The notes beneath the pieces were generated by a model that was not told the DNA's origin, made no database searches, and saw only the letters and a list, made by a program, of their open reading frames with translations. DNA of 64,000 nucleotides from Armatimonadota bacterium. Its GTDB lineage: Bacteria; Sysuimicrobiota; Sysuimicrobiia; Sysuimicrobiales; Sysuimicrobiaceae. Shown here piece by piece: positions 18,790 through 26,983 of the stretch. The stretch is taken from assembly GCA_025060455.1 (NCBI GenBank), contig JANXBY010000075.1:1-64000 (forward strand). Direction: 5' to 3'. The first letter of the stretch is position 1; every line of letters starts with the position of its first letter. A program made the position numbers and the translations under genes.

Positions 18790-18957
18790 CTACGTCTTGG
18801 CCGTCTCGTCCGTGTCCTCTTCCTTCACCGACTTCCGGAAGTCCCGAATGGCCTTCCCGAGGGAGCTTCCGATGCCGGCCAGCCGAGACGGGCCGAAGAT
18901 CAGCAGGGCGATGATGAGGATGATGACGAGCTCGGTCGTTCCGATCCCGAAGGGCAT
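18790..18957 (-). CDS. tatA: Sec-independent translocase subunit TatA/E
   Basis: MPFGIGTTELVIILIIALLIFGPSRLAGIGSSLGKAIRDFRKSVKEE; ATG at 18957. Confidence 0.92.
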   Translation of the reverse strand: MPFGIGTTELVIILIIALLIFGPSRLAGIGSSLGKAIRDFRKSVKEEDTDETAKT

Positions 18958-19166
18958 CGGCCACCTCCGGAGGCATTGTACCGCCGTTCCAGCACCGCGC
19001 ACACCAGCGCCACGGCCAGCAGCACCGCGGCGGCCAGCAGGATGGGGCCCGCCGGGGTCGACGCGCCCTGCCACCGCCGGCGCTCGGCCAGGTGCGCCAC
19101 CCTCAAGGCGACCCGGATCCTGGCCGCCCGGAGCTCCGCACGGAGGCGGTCAGCTCGCGAATCCAC
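18900..19166 (-). CDS. Small membrane protein, DUF3618-like
   Basis: GTG 19166 preceded by AGGAGG; VDSRADRLRAELRAARIRVALRVAHL plus one TM helix; 3' end overlaps tatA; paired with a DUF1469-like gene. Confidence 0.5.
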   Translation of the reverse strand: MDSRADRLRAELRAARIRVALRVAHLAERRRWQGASTPAGPILLAAAVLLAVALVCAVLERRYNASGGGRCPSGSERPSSSSSSSSPC

Positions 19167-19513
19167 CGCGCGTCCTCCTGGAGGGCTTCGCGCACGCGGG
19201 CCAGCTTGGGCCGGCGCAGCCTCCGCCAGCCCCACACCCCCACCCCCGCACCCCCGGCTACCACCGCGCACCAGCTCACCAGCCCGGCAGCCCAGGCAGG
19301 CAGCCACTGAGACAGCACCAGCGCCGCCAGCACCGGCAGGAACAGCAGGGCACCTGCCACGGCTGCGGCGCCGGCTAACAGCCCGGCGCCTCCCCGCACC
19401 ACGTCCTGCAGGGCTTCCCGGCCCTCCAGCCGTGCTAGTTCCACGTGGGCCCGCAGGAGGTGCGCGAGATCCTCGGCCAGCCCTTCCCAGCTGTCCCGGC
19501 TGGAAGGCTCCAC
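19103..19513 (-). CDS. Phage holin family / DUF1469-like membrane protein
   Basis: DLAHLLRAHVELARLEGREALQDVVRGGAGLLAGAAAVAGALLFLPVLAALVL. Confidence 0.7.
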   Translation of the reverse strand: MEPSSRDSWEGLAEDLAHLLRAHVELARLEGREALQDVVRGGAGLLAGAAAVAGALLFLPVLAALVLSQWLPAWAAGLVSWCAVVAGGAGVGVWGWRRLRRPKLARVREALQEDARWIRELTASVRSSGRPGSGSP

Positions 19514-20094
19514 TACAGCACCCCGTGGGCGGTCACGATGGCCCGGGCGATCTCCACCAGCTTCTTGTTCTCCTTCTGGCTTTGGACCTGCATCCGGCGG
19601 AACGCCTCCGCCTCGCTGATCCCCAACCGTTTCATGAGGATGCCCTTCGCCCGCTCGATGAGCTTCCGCGCCTCCAGGGCCTCCCGGAGGTCAGCCACCT
19701 CCTTCTGGAGGATCCGGAACTCCTCGAACCGTGCCCGGGCCAGCAGGATGGTGGGAAGCAGGTCCTCCTCGCTGACCGGCTTGACCAGGTACGCGAAGAC
19801 GCCTGCCTCCGTGGCGCGCTCCACCAGCTCCGGCTCGCTGTAGGCGGTCAGCAGGATCACAGGGATGGGCCGGCGGGCGGTGATCTCTCGGGCCGCGGTG
19901 ATGCCGTCCAGCTCCGGCATCTTGATGTCGAGGATGGCCAGGTCCGGCTGGTGGCGCTCGGCCAGCTCCACCGCCTCCCGGCCGTTGGTGGCCTCCGCCA
20001 CCACCTCGAACCCCAGCGACCGCAGCTGGGTCCTCAAGGTCATGACGCGGATGGCCTCGTCGTCCGCGATGAGGATGCGCAGGCGGTCCTTCAC
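19513..20094 (-). CDS. ANTAR-domain response regulator
   Basis: REC domain (ILIADDEAIRVMTLRTQLRSLGFEVV...DLAILDIKMPELDGI) followed by KLIERAKGILMKRLGISEAEAFRRMQVQSQKENKKLVEIARAIV. Confidence 0.92.
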   Translation of the reverse strand: MKDRLRILIADDEAIRVMTLRTQLRSLGFEVVAEATNGREAVELAERHQPDLAILDIKMPELDGITAAREITARRPIPVILLTAYSEPELVERATEAGVFAYLVKPVSEEDLLPTILLARARFEEFRILQKEVADLREALEARKLIERAKGILMKRLGISEAEAFRRMQVQSQKENKKLVEIARAIVTAHGVL

Positions 20095-21299
20095 GCGCTC
20101 ACCTCCCCGGCCGGCTGTGCTGACCCCTCGCCCGCCCCGGCCGCGGGCACAGCAAACCGGACCTCTGCCACGGTGCCCCCCTCCGACCACAGCCGGAAGG
20201 TGCCCCTCAGGTCCCGGCCCACCAGATCCTGAACGATGCGCAGGCCCAGGTGGCCGTGCCGGTCCACGGAGAACCCTGGCGGCAGCCCCACGCCGTCGTC
20301 CCGGACCTGCACCCACACCTCCTGCCCCTGCTGGCCCAGCTGCACGCTCACCCGGCCCCGGCCATCGGGGAACGCGTGCTCCAGGGCGTTGTGGACCAGC
20401 TCGCTCAGCACCAGGGCGAGGGCGGTGGCGTGCTTGCTGGGCAGCCACACCTCGGGACCGCGCACCTCCACCCGCACCGCCCGGCCCGCCCGCGCCAGGT
20501 CGCGGCCGATGGTCTCCCCGATCCGCTCCGCCAGCCGGCGGACTTCCACCGCCTCGATGCGGTCCGCGGACAGCATCTGGTGAACCGCAGCGATGCTCTT
20601 CACCCGCGCGATGCTGTCCAGCAGGCTCTTGCGGGCGGGGCCTTCCGCGTCCACGGTCTCCAGGTACAGGAGGTCCGCCAGGGTCTGGAGGTTGTTCTTG
20701 ATCCGGTGGTGCATCTCCCGGAGCAGGGTCCGGAGCTTCTCGTTGCTCTCCTCCAGGTCCTGCTGCTTCTGGCGGATCACCCGGTCCCGGGCCTCCAGGT
20801 ACGCCTGGCCGATGGCCAGCATCTGCAGGTCGATGGCCTCGTGCACCCGCTCCGTGGCCAGCATCACGTCGGGTGGGAAGGCCACCCACAGCCGCCGGCT
20901 CAACATCACCTGCACCTGGGTGGACAGGCTGCTGCGCAGCAGGCTCAGGGCCTGCAGGATCTCTTCCAGGCTGAAGCCCAGCTCCAGCTGCTCGGTGGCC
21001 ACCCGGTGGGCATGTTCGAACACCCGGTCCCGCGCGTGCAGGTGTTCCGCCTCGTCCCCGGCCCGCATCACCTGGACCAGCAGGTCCACCGTCTGTCGGC
21101 CCCACCGGTCACACAAGGCAGGGTGCTCCGCGTACCGCGCCACCCGGCGGTGCAGGGAGGCCCTCCACCTCCCCACCACCTCCTCCCGGTGCTCCTCCAG
21201 GTGCCGGGAGGTGGTGGCCACCGCGAAGCACACCATGGCCGACCGCACCCGTAACAGGGGGGCGTACAACCCGACCAGCCAGCGTCGCACCGCCTCCAC
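20091..21299 (-). CDS. Sensor histidine kinase, HisKA_2/HWE-like type
   Basis: REMHHRIKNNLQTLADLLYLE phosphoacceptor motif; C-terminal HATPase; 4-nt overlap with the ANTAR regulator. Confidence 0.9.
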   Translation of the reverse strand: MEAVRRWLVGLYAPLLRVRSAMVCFAVATTSRHLEEHREEVVGRWRASLHRRVARYAEHPALCDRWGRQTVDLLVQVMRAGDEAEHLHARDRVFEHAHRVATEQLELGFSLEEILQALSLLRSSLSTQVQVMLSRRLWVAFPPDVMLATERVHEAIDLQMLAIGQAYLEARDRVIRQKQQDLEESNEKLRTLLREMHHRIKNNLQTLADLLYLETVDAEGPARKSLLDSIARVKSIAAVHQMLSADRIEAVEVRRLAERIGETIGRDLARAGRAVRVEVRGPEVWLPSKHATALALVLSELVHNALEHAFPDGRGRVSVQLGQQGQEVWVQVRDDGVGLPPGFSVDRHGHLGLRIVQDLVGRDLRGTFRLWSEGGTVAEVRFAVPAAGAGEGSAQPAGEVSA

Positions 21300-21359
21300 C
21301 GACAGGCAGTGTAGCCGAGGCGGAAGCCCTCAGCCAGGCGCCTACAGAGGCCGGTGCAG

Positions 21360-22340
21360 TCAGTGGCGCCGGGACACCACGAACTCCGTGAGGGCGGCCA
21401 GGCTGTCCCGCTCCGGCCCGGGAGGTAGGGTGTCCAGCAGCTGGAGGGCCCGGTGCGCGTGCTGCCGCGCCACCTCCAGGGCGTAGGCCAAAGACCCAGA
21501 GGCCTCCAGGGCTTGCCGCAGGGGCTCGAGATCCCCTGAGCGGATCCACGCCTCCAGCCGCCGGCGCCCTGCTTCGTCCGCGGTCCGCAGGGCGTGGATC
21601 AACGGCAGCGTGACCTTGCCGCCGCGTACGTCGCTGCCGATGGGCTTGCCGAGGACTTCCGGGTCGCTGGTGAGGTCGAGGGTGTCGTCGGTGATCTGGA
21701 ACGCCACGCCCCAGTGAAGCCCGAACGCTCCCAGCCGCTCCACCAGCTCGCCCTCCGCCCCGCCCACCAGGGCACCCCCGGCGCACGCGGACGACACCAG
21801 CTGCGCGGTCTTGCCCTCCACGATGGCGAAGTAGATGGACTCGTCGGTGTGCGGAGTGTTCCCGTACTTGATCTGCAGGAGCTCCGCCTGGCTCATGCGC
21901 ACGGTGGCGAACGCCACCCGGCTGGCCACGTCGTCCCGGCCCGTACGGGAGAGCAGGTGGAACGCCTTGCTGAACAGGTAGTCTCCGAGCAACACCGCCA
22001 CGTGGTTGCCCCACCGGGCATTGGGGGTGGCGTGTCCCCGCCGGCGATCCGCCTCGTCGATGACGTCGTCGTGGATCAGGCTGGCCACGTGGATGAGCTC
22101 CACCGCGGCGGCCAGCAGGTCCCGGTGCGCTCCGCCTCCTCCGGCAACCCGGGCGCACAGGAACGCCAGGGCCGGGCGCACCATCTTCCCCCGGGTCTGC
22201 AGCACGTGCGACACCAACTCCATCAGGAAGGGGTCGTGGGCAGCCAGCTCCTGGTGCAGGAGGTGCTGGAGGCGGTCCAGGTCCTCCCGTACGGGAGCAT
22301 ACGCGGAGGCCAAGGCCGCGTCCGCGGCCACCAAGGTCAT
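21360..22340 (-). CDS. Polyprenyl synthetase family protein
   Basis: LIHVASLIHDDVIDEADRRRGHATPNARWGNHVAVLLGDYLFSKAF; GVAFQITDDTLDLTSDPEVLGKPIGSDVRGGKVTLPLI. Confidence 0.95.
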   Translation of the reverse strand: MTLVAADAALASAYAPVREDLDRLQHLLHQELAAHDPFLMELVSHVLQTRGKMVRPALAFLCARVAGGGGAHRDLLAAAVELIHVASLIHDDVIDEADRRRGHATPNARWGNHVAVLLGDYLFSKAFHLLSRTGRDDVASRVAFATVRMSQAELLQIKYGNTPHTDESIYFAIVEGKTAQLVSSACAGGALVGGAEGELVERLGAFGLHWGVAFQITDDTLDLTSDPEVLGKPIGSDVRGGKVTLPLIHALRTADEAGRRRLEAWIRSGDLEPLRQALEASGSLAYALEVARQHAHRALQLLDTLPPGPERDSLAALTEFVVSRRH

Positions 22341-22882
22341 GGTCGCCGGCCCAGTCGCCGCACGTACTCCACCAGCGCCCAGATCTGGTCGTCGGGCAGC
22401 TGGCCGAACGCCGGCATCCCGCTCCGCCGGGCGGTGTTTGCGAGGCCGTTCTTGATCACCCAGTGGGTCGCACCTACGGGCATGCGCTCGTGGAAGGCCC
22501 GGTAGTGGAAGTTGAACGGCTTGGGGTTGAGGGCGGCTCCCGCGGGTCCGTCTCCGCGCCCTTCAGGCCCGTGGCACACCGCGCACAAGGTGTCGTACTG
22601 CGTCTTAGCCTGCGCCAGCATGGCGTCGGTGACCGGCCGCGGAGGTTGGTCGTCCCGGGCCTCCTCGGGCACCACCTCGAGGATGGCCAGGACGACCTCC
22701 GACCCGTCCGGAGCTGCCGCAGTGCCCACGGACACGCCCTCCACGTTCCGGGCCACCAGCTGCACCTCCGGCTGCACCAGCCCGCCCGCCACGAACAGGT
22801 AAACCAGCGCCCACACGGGGAGCAGCACGTACAATGCCAGCAACCAACGGGAGGGCCGGACGGACGTGGTTTCTTCGGCCAT
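22337..22882 (-). CDS. Membrane-anchored monoheme cytochrome c
   Basis: N-terminal TM (LLALYVLLPVWALVYLFVAGGL), CAVCH, GMPAFGQLPDDQIWALVEYVRRL. Confidence 0.88.
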   Translation of the reverse strand: MAEETTSVRPSRWLLALYVLLPVWALVYLFVAGGLVQPEVQLVARNVEGVSVGTAAAPDGSEVVLAILEVVPEEARDDQPPRPVTDAMLAQAKTQYDTLCAVCHGPEGRGDGPAGAALNPKPFNFHYRAFHERMPVGATHWVIKNGLANTARRSGMPAFGQLPDDQIWALVEYVRRLGRRP

Positions 22883-22890
22883 AGCGCCTC

Positions 22891-23352
22891 CTACCGCAGC
22901 GTGAGCAGGTATGCCACCAGGTCAGCCACCTCCGCCTCGGACAGGTACCGGTAAGGCGGCATCCCCCCCTTTCCGGAGCGGAGCAGCGTTCGCAGGTCCT
23001 GCGCGGAGGTCCGGGCCGCAACGTGGGTCAGGTCCGGGCCAAGGCGCAACCGGCCCACCAGTGCCGGGTCTTGGCCCGCGTACTGAGCCGGGGAGGAAGC
23101 TTCCCCGATGTCGCCCGCGCCCCGCACCATTCCGAAGCGGGCCTCTACCGCCCGGACTTCCTGCGTGTGGCAGACCGCGCACCCTTCCCGCACGTACACC
23201 CACCGACCCCGCGCGGCTTGGTGCGACAGCGGGGTCGCCCGGGCAGCACGCACCGCGGGATCCAGGGCCGGGAGCAGCACCGAGGCCACGAACCCGCACA
23301 GCACCGCAGCGGTCACCAGCCTCACCACAGCGCCCACGGAGTCCTTCAACAA
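22891..23352 (-). CDS. CcoO-like (cbb3 oxidase subunit II-like) monoheme cytochrome c
   Basis: GRWVYVREGCAVCHTQEVRAVEARFG...LGPDLTHVAARTS matches the CcoO pattern YVREGCYNCHSQ...RTGPDL. Confidence 0.8.
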   Translation of the reverse strand: MLKDSVGAVVRLVTAAVLCGFVASVLLPALDPAVRAARATPLSHQAARGRWVYVREGCAVCHTQEVRAVEARFGMVRGAGDIGEASSPAQYAGQDPALVGRLRLGPDLTHVAARTSAQDLRTLLRSGKGGMPPYRYLSEAEVADLVAYLLTLR

Positions 23353-23379
23353 CCCACCTCCTGCGCGACGCCCACCACG

Positions 23380-24774
23380 CTAGGAACCCGCCACCGCGGC
23401 CAGCTCCTGCTCCGCGGCAGGCACCGGCTGCCCGGAGTCCGCCGTCAGGAAGACGTTCCACCCGAACACCGCGTGCCCCATCCACGCGGCCAGCAGCCCC
23501 GTGAAGCTCAGCGCCACGAGCGGCCGGACGGCCTGCAGTGCGTGCGCGAAGGGGACGGTGCCCGTGGCCCACACCGCCCCCTGGCTCAGGCCTGCCACCA
23601 TCAGGGAGCTCACCGCCAATGTCCACCCGGCCACACCCAACCACAGGTGCCGCCAGGCCAGCCCCCGGCTGGCCAGCGCCCGTCCCAGGGCGTGGGGCAG
23701 GAGGAGGTACGCGCAGCCCACAGCCACCGCACCGCAACCCCCGACGAGCAGGAGGCGCACCGCCTCCTCCCAAAGGGACATGGACACCATCCGGCTTGGA
23801 CCCGCCAGGGACGCCACCGCCTGCGCAACTACACCTCCGAGCAACGCCAGCCACCCGGCCACGGTGAACGCCACGCCCGGGTGGTCTCCGAGGATGCGCC
23901 ACTGCCCCTCCAGGGAGCGCACCGCGCCCGTGACCAGGGTGGCCACGGGCAAGACCAGCAGGCCGCACGCCACCGCTCCTACCGTCTGAACCCAGAAGGG
24001 GACCGGACCCCACACGAACTGCCCGGGCCCCGCGAGGGCCCCGAAGCTGGCGAGCCCGACCACCGCGGCAAATCCCAGCCCCTGCGACAGCCCTGGCCTC
24101 CCCGTCAGCGCCGACAGCACATACAGGGTCACCCCCCCTGCCACGGGGACCGCCCACAGCCACAACAGCCCCGCCTGCAGGAAGGCCTGGCTCAGGGCGT
24201 CCAGCACCCCGGAGTAGGGATTGTCGAAGGGCCAGAACAGCCCCTTCCCCAGGACCAGGACCAAGGGCAGCCCCGCGAAGCCTGAGGCCACCAGGGCCAG
24301 GGCGGGGTCCCTGCGAGGCGCCCGCGCGAGGGTGCTCCGGACTACCCAGTACAGGAGCAGCGCACCCGCCAGCCGCAACAGGTCCACGGGCCAGGGGGCT
24401 TCAGCGAACAGGCGGCCCCGCGTCCAGCCCGCGGAAAGCCACCACCAGCTCAAGAGCTGGGCGGCGGTCCACAGCCACAGGGCCAGGTTGGCGAGCGGCT
24501 CGCTCCACAGCCCCTCCCGGTCGCCCTGACCCACCACGCGCAGCGCCGTCCCCACCAGGAGGTGGGACAACAGGCCGAACACCCACAGGTCGGCGGCCAC
24601 GGCCACCACCCGGCCGTGGGACGCCCACGGGAGGTCCGCCAACAGCGACGGCCACGCCCTCTGCGCCGCCACAAGCCCTTCGTACGCCAGGGCCAAGACT
24701 CCCCACACGGTCCCCGCGTACAGGAACCTCCGCACGGAGCTCCACCGCTCGTCGGTGAACATCCACGCCAGCAC
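23380..24774 (-). CDS. CcoN-like (cbb3 oxidase subunit I homologue) integral membrane protein apparently lacking heme/CuB ligands
   Basis: GTG 24774 or ATG 24762. CcoN-like C-terminal landmarks: YLLLPHALGRALASRGLAWRHLWLGVAGWTLAVSSLMVAGLSQGAVW and VRPLVALSFTGLLAAWMGHAVFGWNVF. No HH pair and no HVH motif. Confidence 0.75.
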   Translation of the reverse strand: MLAWMFTDERWSSVRRFLYAGTVWGVLALAYEGLVAAQRAWPSLLADLPWASHGRVVAVAADLWVFGLLSHLLVGTALRVVGQGDREGLWSEPLANLALWLWTAAQLLSWWWLSAGWTRGRLFAEAPWPVDLLRLAGALLLYWVVRSTLARAPRRDPALALVASGFAGLPLVLVLGKGLFWPFDNPYSGVLDALSQAFLQAGLLWLWAVPVAGGVTLYVLSALTGRPGLSQGLGFAAVVGLASFGALAGPGQFVWGPVPFWVQTVGAVACGLLVLPVATLVTGAVRSLEGQWRILGDHPGVAFTVAGWLALLGGVVAQAVASLAGPSRMVSMSLWEEAVRLLLVGGCGAVAVGCAYLLLPHALGRALASRGLAWRHLWLGVAGWTLAVSSLMVAGLSQGAVWATGTVPFAHALQAVRPLVALSFTGLLAAWMGHAVFGWNVFLTADSGQPVPAAEQELAAVAGS

Positions 24775-24797
24775 GCCGCAGCGCCTCCCCGGAGCCG

Positions 24798-24914
24798 TCA
24801 GGCCTCCGCCACCAGGCCGAAGGCCGCCACGAACAGCAACAGCGCGAAAAACAGCAGGTAAAACAGGGCGTACCACAGGTAGGTCTTCCACCGTCGGGGG
24901 CCGAACCGGGTCAC
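24798..24914 (-). CDS. Tiny single-TM protein (38 aa)
   Basis: GTG overlapping the mvhD-like stop (GTGA); MTRFGPRRWKTYLWYALFYLLFFALLLFVAAFGLVAEA*. Confidence 0.55.
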   Translation of the reverse strand: MTRFGPRRWKTYLWYALFYLLFFALLLFVAAFGLVAEA

Positions 24915-25330
24915 TGTTTCCCTCCAGATCCGCGCAGCCGGTCCACGAAGTCCGCCACCGCTTGGAGGAACTGCTCCCGCTCGTGCAGCCCGTACGCGAA
25001 GAAGGCAATCCGCTCAGGGTCCACCTTCTGCCGGCTCAACCGCTTGCGGAGCTGGTCGATGCGGTCTTCCATGATCCAGTTGCCCTCCCGGTTCAGGCAG
25101 TCGCCCATGGGGCAGCCACACACGAAGGCGCCTGCGGCGCCACTGCGCAGGGCCAGCTCCAACCACCCCGGCTTCACGAACCCCGAGCACGGCACCCGGA
25201 TCACGGTCACGTGGGGCATCCCCACCACGGTGTCGTCCGGGTTCAAAAGCCCCTCACTGCGCACCGCCCAGTCGCACAGGAACCCCACCACCCGGGGCTG
25301 CGTTTCCATCCGCTCCGGTGCTGCCGCCAT
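24911..25330 (-). CDS. MvhD-like hydrogenase iron-sulfur (delta) subunit family protein
   Basis: VVGFLCDWAV...VTVIRVPCSGFVKPGWLELALRSGAAGAFVCGCPMGDCLNREGNW. Confidence 0.9.
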   Translation of the reverse strand: MAAAPERMETQPRVVGFLCDWAVRSEGLLNPDDTVVGMPHVTVIRVPCSGFVKPGWLELALRSGAAGAFVCGCPMGDCLNREGNWIMEDRIDQLRKRLSRQKVDPERIAFFAYGLHEREQFLQAVADFVDRLRGSGGKQ

Positions 25331-25339
25331 GGCTCCTCC

Positions 25340-26515
25340 TCACGAGGCCACAGGGGCCGCGGCCCCTGCGCCCCGCCGGATCCGCTGCTGCACGTCCTTG
25401 TCCAGCATCCTCGGCAACTCCAGGGCCTCGAACGGGCAGGCGCCGATACAGATCCCGCACTCCACGCACCGGGAGTCCACCACCACCGCCAGGAGCTTTC
25501 GGTTGGCCGCCGCCCGGCTCTTTCCCGGGTAGGGGCTCGGCACCATGTAAATGGCGTTGTACGGGCAGTCGTAGTAGCACAGCTCGCAGCCCGTGCAGTT
25601 CTCCTCCACCACCACCGCCTGGCCCAGGGCTCGCAGCCCCCGCTGTTCGGGGGTCTCCCGCAGGGTGTAGGGGATGACCATGCCATACACCACCAGCGCC
25701 ACCACCAGGGCCAGGGCCCAGCCCGGGGCTGTCCACCGGGCCAGCACGTACGGCCACAGGAAGAACCAGTCCACCTGGAACCCTTCTGGGGACGCCCCCG
25801 GCTGCGCGGGCGGGCCGCTGGCGGCCGGGAGCGCACTGGCCAGGATGAACAGGAGCCCCAGGCTGAACAGCACCCACACCGCGGGCGGCCAGATCTTGGG
25901 GTGGCGCAGGCGCACGTAGTGCCACCACAGGAGCACGTACAGGGTCATGGCGGGACCGATGTGGAGGAACAGAAACCGCGGCAGGGTCGTGTCGCTTACC
26001 CCCGGGCCGCCCAGGAACACCCGTTCCAGCCAGCCGCCGATGAGGGGGACCGACCGCAGGGCCTGAGTGGTGAGGCTGGTGAGCAGCTGCGAGCGCTCGT
26101 CCCACACCAGCAGGTAGCCGGTGAACCCCGCGAACCCGGACACCACCAGCAGGAACATCCCGGACAGCCACTGGCTGTCCCGCGCCTCCCGGTAGCGGTC
26201 GGTGAACCAGTTCCTGAACAGGTGCAGCAGGATGGCCACCAGGTAGGCGTCCGCGGCGTACCGGTGGATCCCGCGGAACACCACTCCGTAGGGCACGTGG
26301 TGGGTGAGGAACTCCACGGAGGCGTACGCGCCCTCCAGGCTGGGCTCGTAGTACAAGAAGATGAGGATCCCGGACACCACGAGGATGGTCAGGAACAGGT
26401 TCGCGAGCCCGCCGGTGTAGTAGAGGGGGTTGAAGTCCTGGGGCAGGACGCGGTTGACCCACGTGTCCAACCGCAGGGTGGCGCTCTGCAGGGCCAACAG
26501 CAGCCGCCGGTACAC
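25340..26515 (-). CDS. Cytochrome b fused to C-terminal 2x[4Fe-4S] ferredoxin domain
   Basis: Heme b ligand pairs GIHRYAADAYLVAILLHLF and LFLHIGPAMTLYVLLWWHY; CTGCELCYYDCP and CVECGICIGACP motifs. Confidence 0.92.
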   Translation of the reverse strand: MYRRLLLALQSATLRLDTWVNRVLPQDFNPLYYTGGLANLFLTILVVSGILIFLYYEPSLEGAYASVEFLTHHVPYGVVFRGIHRYAADAYLVAILLHLFRNWFTDRYREARDSQWLSGMFLLVVSGFAGFTGYLLVWDERSQLLTSLTTQALRSVPLIGGWLERVFLGGPGVSDTTLPRFLFLHIGPAMTLYVLLWWHYVRLRHPKIWPPAVWVLFSLGLLFILASALPAASGPPAQPGASPEGFQVDWFFLWPYVLARWTAPGWALALVVALVVYGMVIPYTLRETPEQRGLRALGQAVVVEENCTGCELCYYDCPYNAIYMVPSPYPGKSRAAANRKLLAVVVDSRCVECGICIGACPFEALELPRMLDKDVQQRIRRGAGAAAPVAS

Positions 26516-26516
26516 C

Positions 26517-26717
26517 CTACTCCTCCGCGGTCAGGCGCGCCTTCCGGAACAGCACCACGATGGCCGCGTACAGCACCAGCAACACCCCCATGGCCCCGGA
26601 GGCCACCAGGCGCCGGTCGAACCACTCGCCGTACACCATCAGCGCCACGCACGCCAGGGCCAGCACCGCCAGGAACCCGGCCAGCGCCACATACCAGCTG
26701 CTGCGATCCTCGGTCAC
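26517..26717 (-). CDS. Small two-TM membrane protein (66 aa) in respiratory operon
   Basis: GTG 26717; VTEDRSSWYVALAGFLAVLALACVALMVYGEWFDRRLVASGAMGVLLVLYAAIVVLFRKARLTAEE; overlaps the neighbouring gene end. Confidence 0.6.
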   Translation of the reverse strand: MTEDRSSWYVALAGFLAVLALACVALMVYGEWFDRRLVASGAMGVLLVLYAAIVVLFRKARLTAEE

Positions 26718-26983
26718 GGCCGCCTCCCTCCTCGCTGGGCCGCCAGCCAGCGGTCGTACGCGCGCACGGGCCTGCGCACCCGGCCGGCCTGCCGATCCGC
26801 GGCGTACAGGAGGTAGCCCGCCCACGCCACGGCGCCGGCCAGCACCGCCAGCCAGGCCGCGACCACCGCCCACCGCGCGGGCTCGGGGTCAGCCCAGGCC
26901 AGCCGTGCCCCCTGCCAGGCGCCGTGGAATCCTACCACCGCCAGGGCGAAGGCCAGCCAGAAGCGCACCACCAACGTCTTCAC
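26714..26983 (-). CDS. Small two-TM membrane protein (89 aa) in respiratory operon
   Basis: GTG 26983 overlapping the cytochrome b stop; VKTLVVRFWLAFALAVVGFHGAWQGARLAW...AVVAAWLAVLAGAVAWAGYLLYAADR. Confidence 0.6.
   Translation of the reverse strand: MKTLVVRFWLAFALAVVGFHGAWQGARLAWADPEPARWAVVAAWLAVLAGAVAWAGYLLYAADRQAGRVRRPVRAYDRWLAAQRGGRRP

Noticed and set aside
25254-26462. Alternative 402-aa ORF overlapping the cytochrome b-ferredoxin gene
   Set aside because: Frame-shifted shadow; the 25340-26515 frame carries intact heme and Fe-S motifs.
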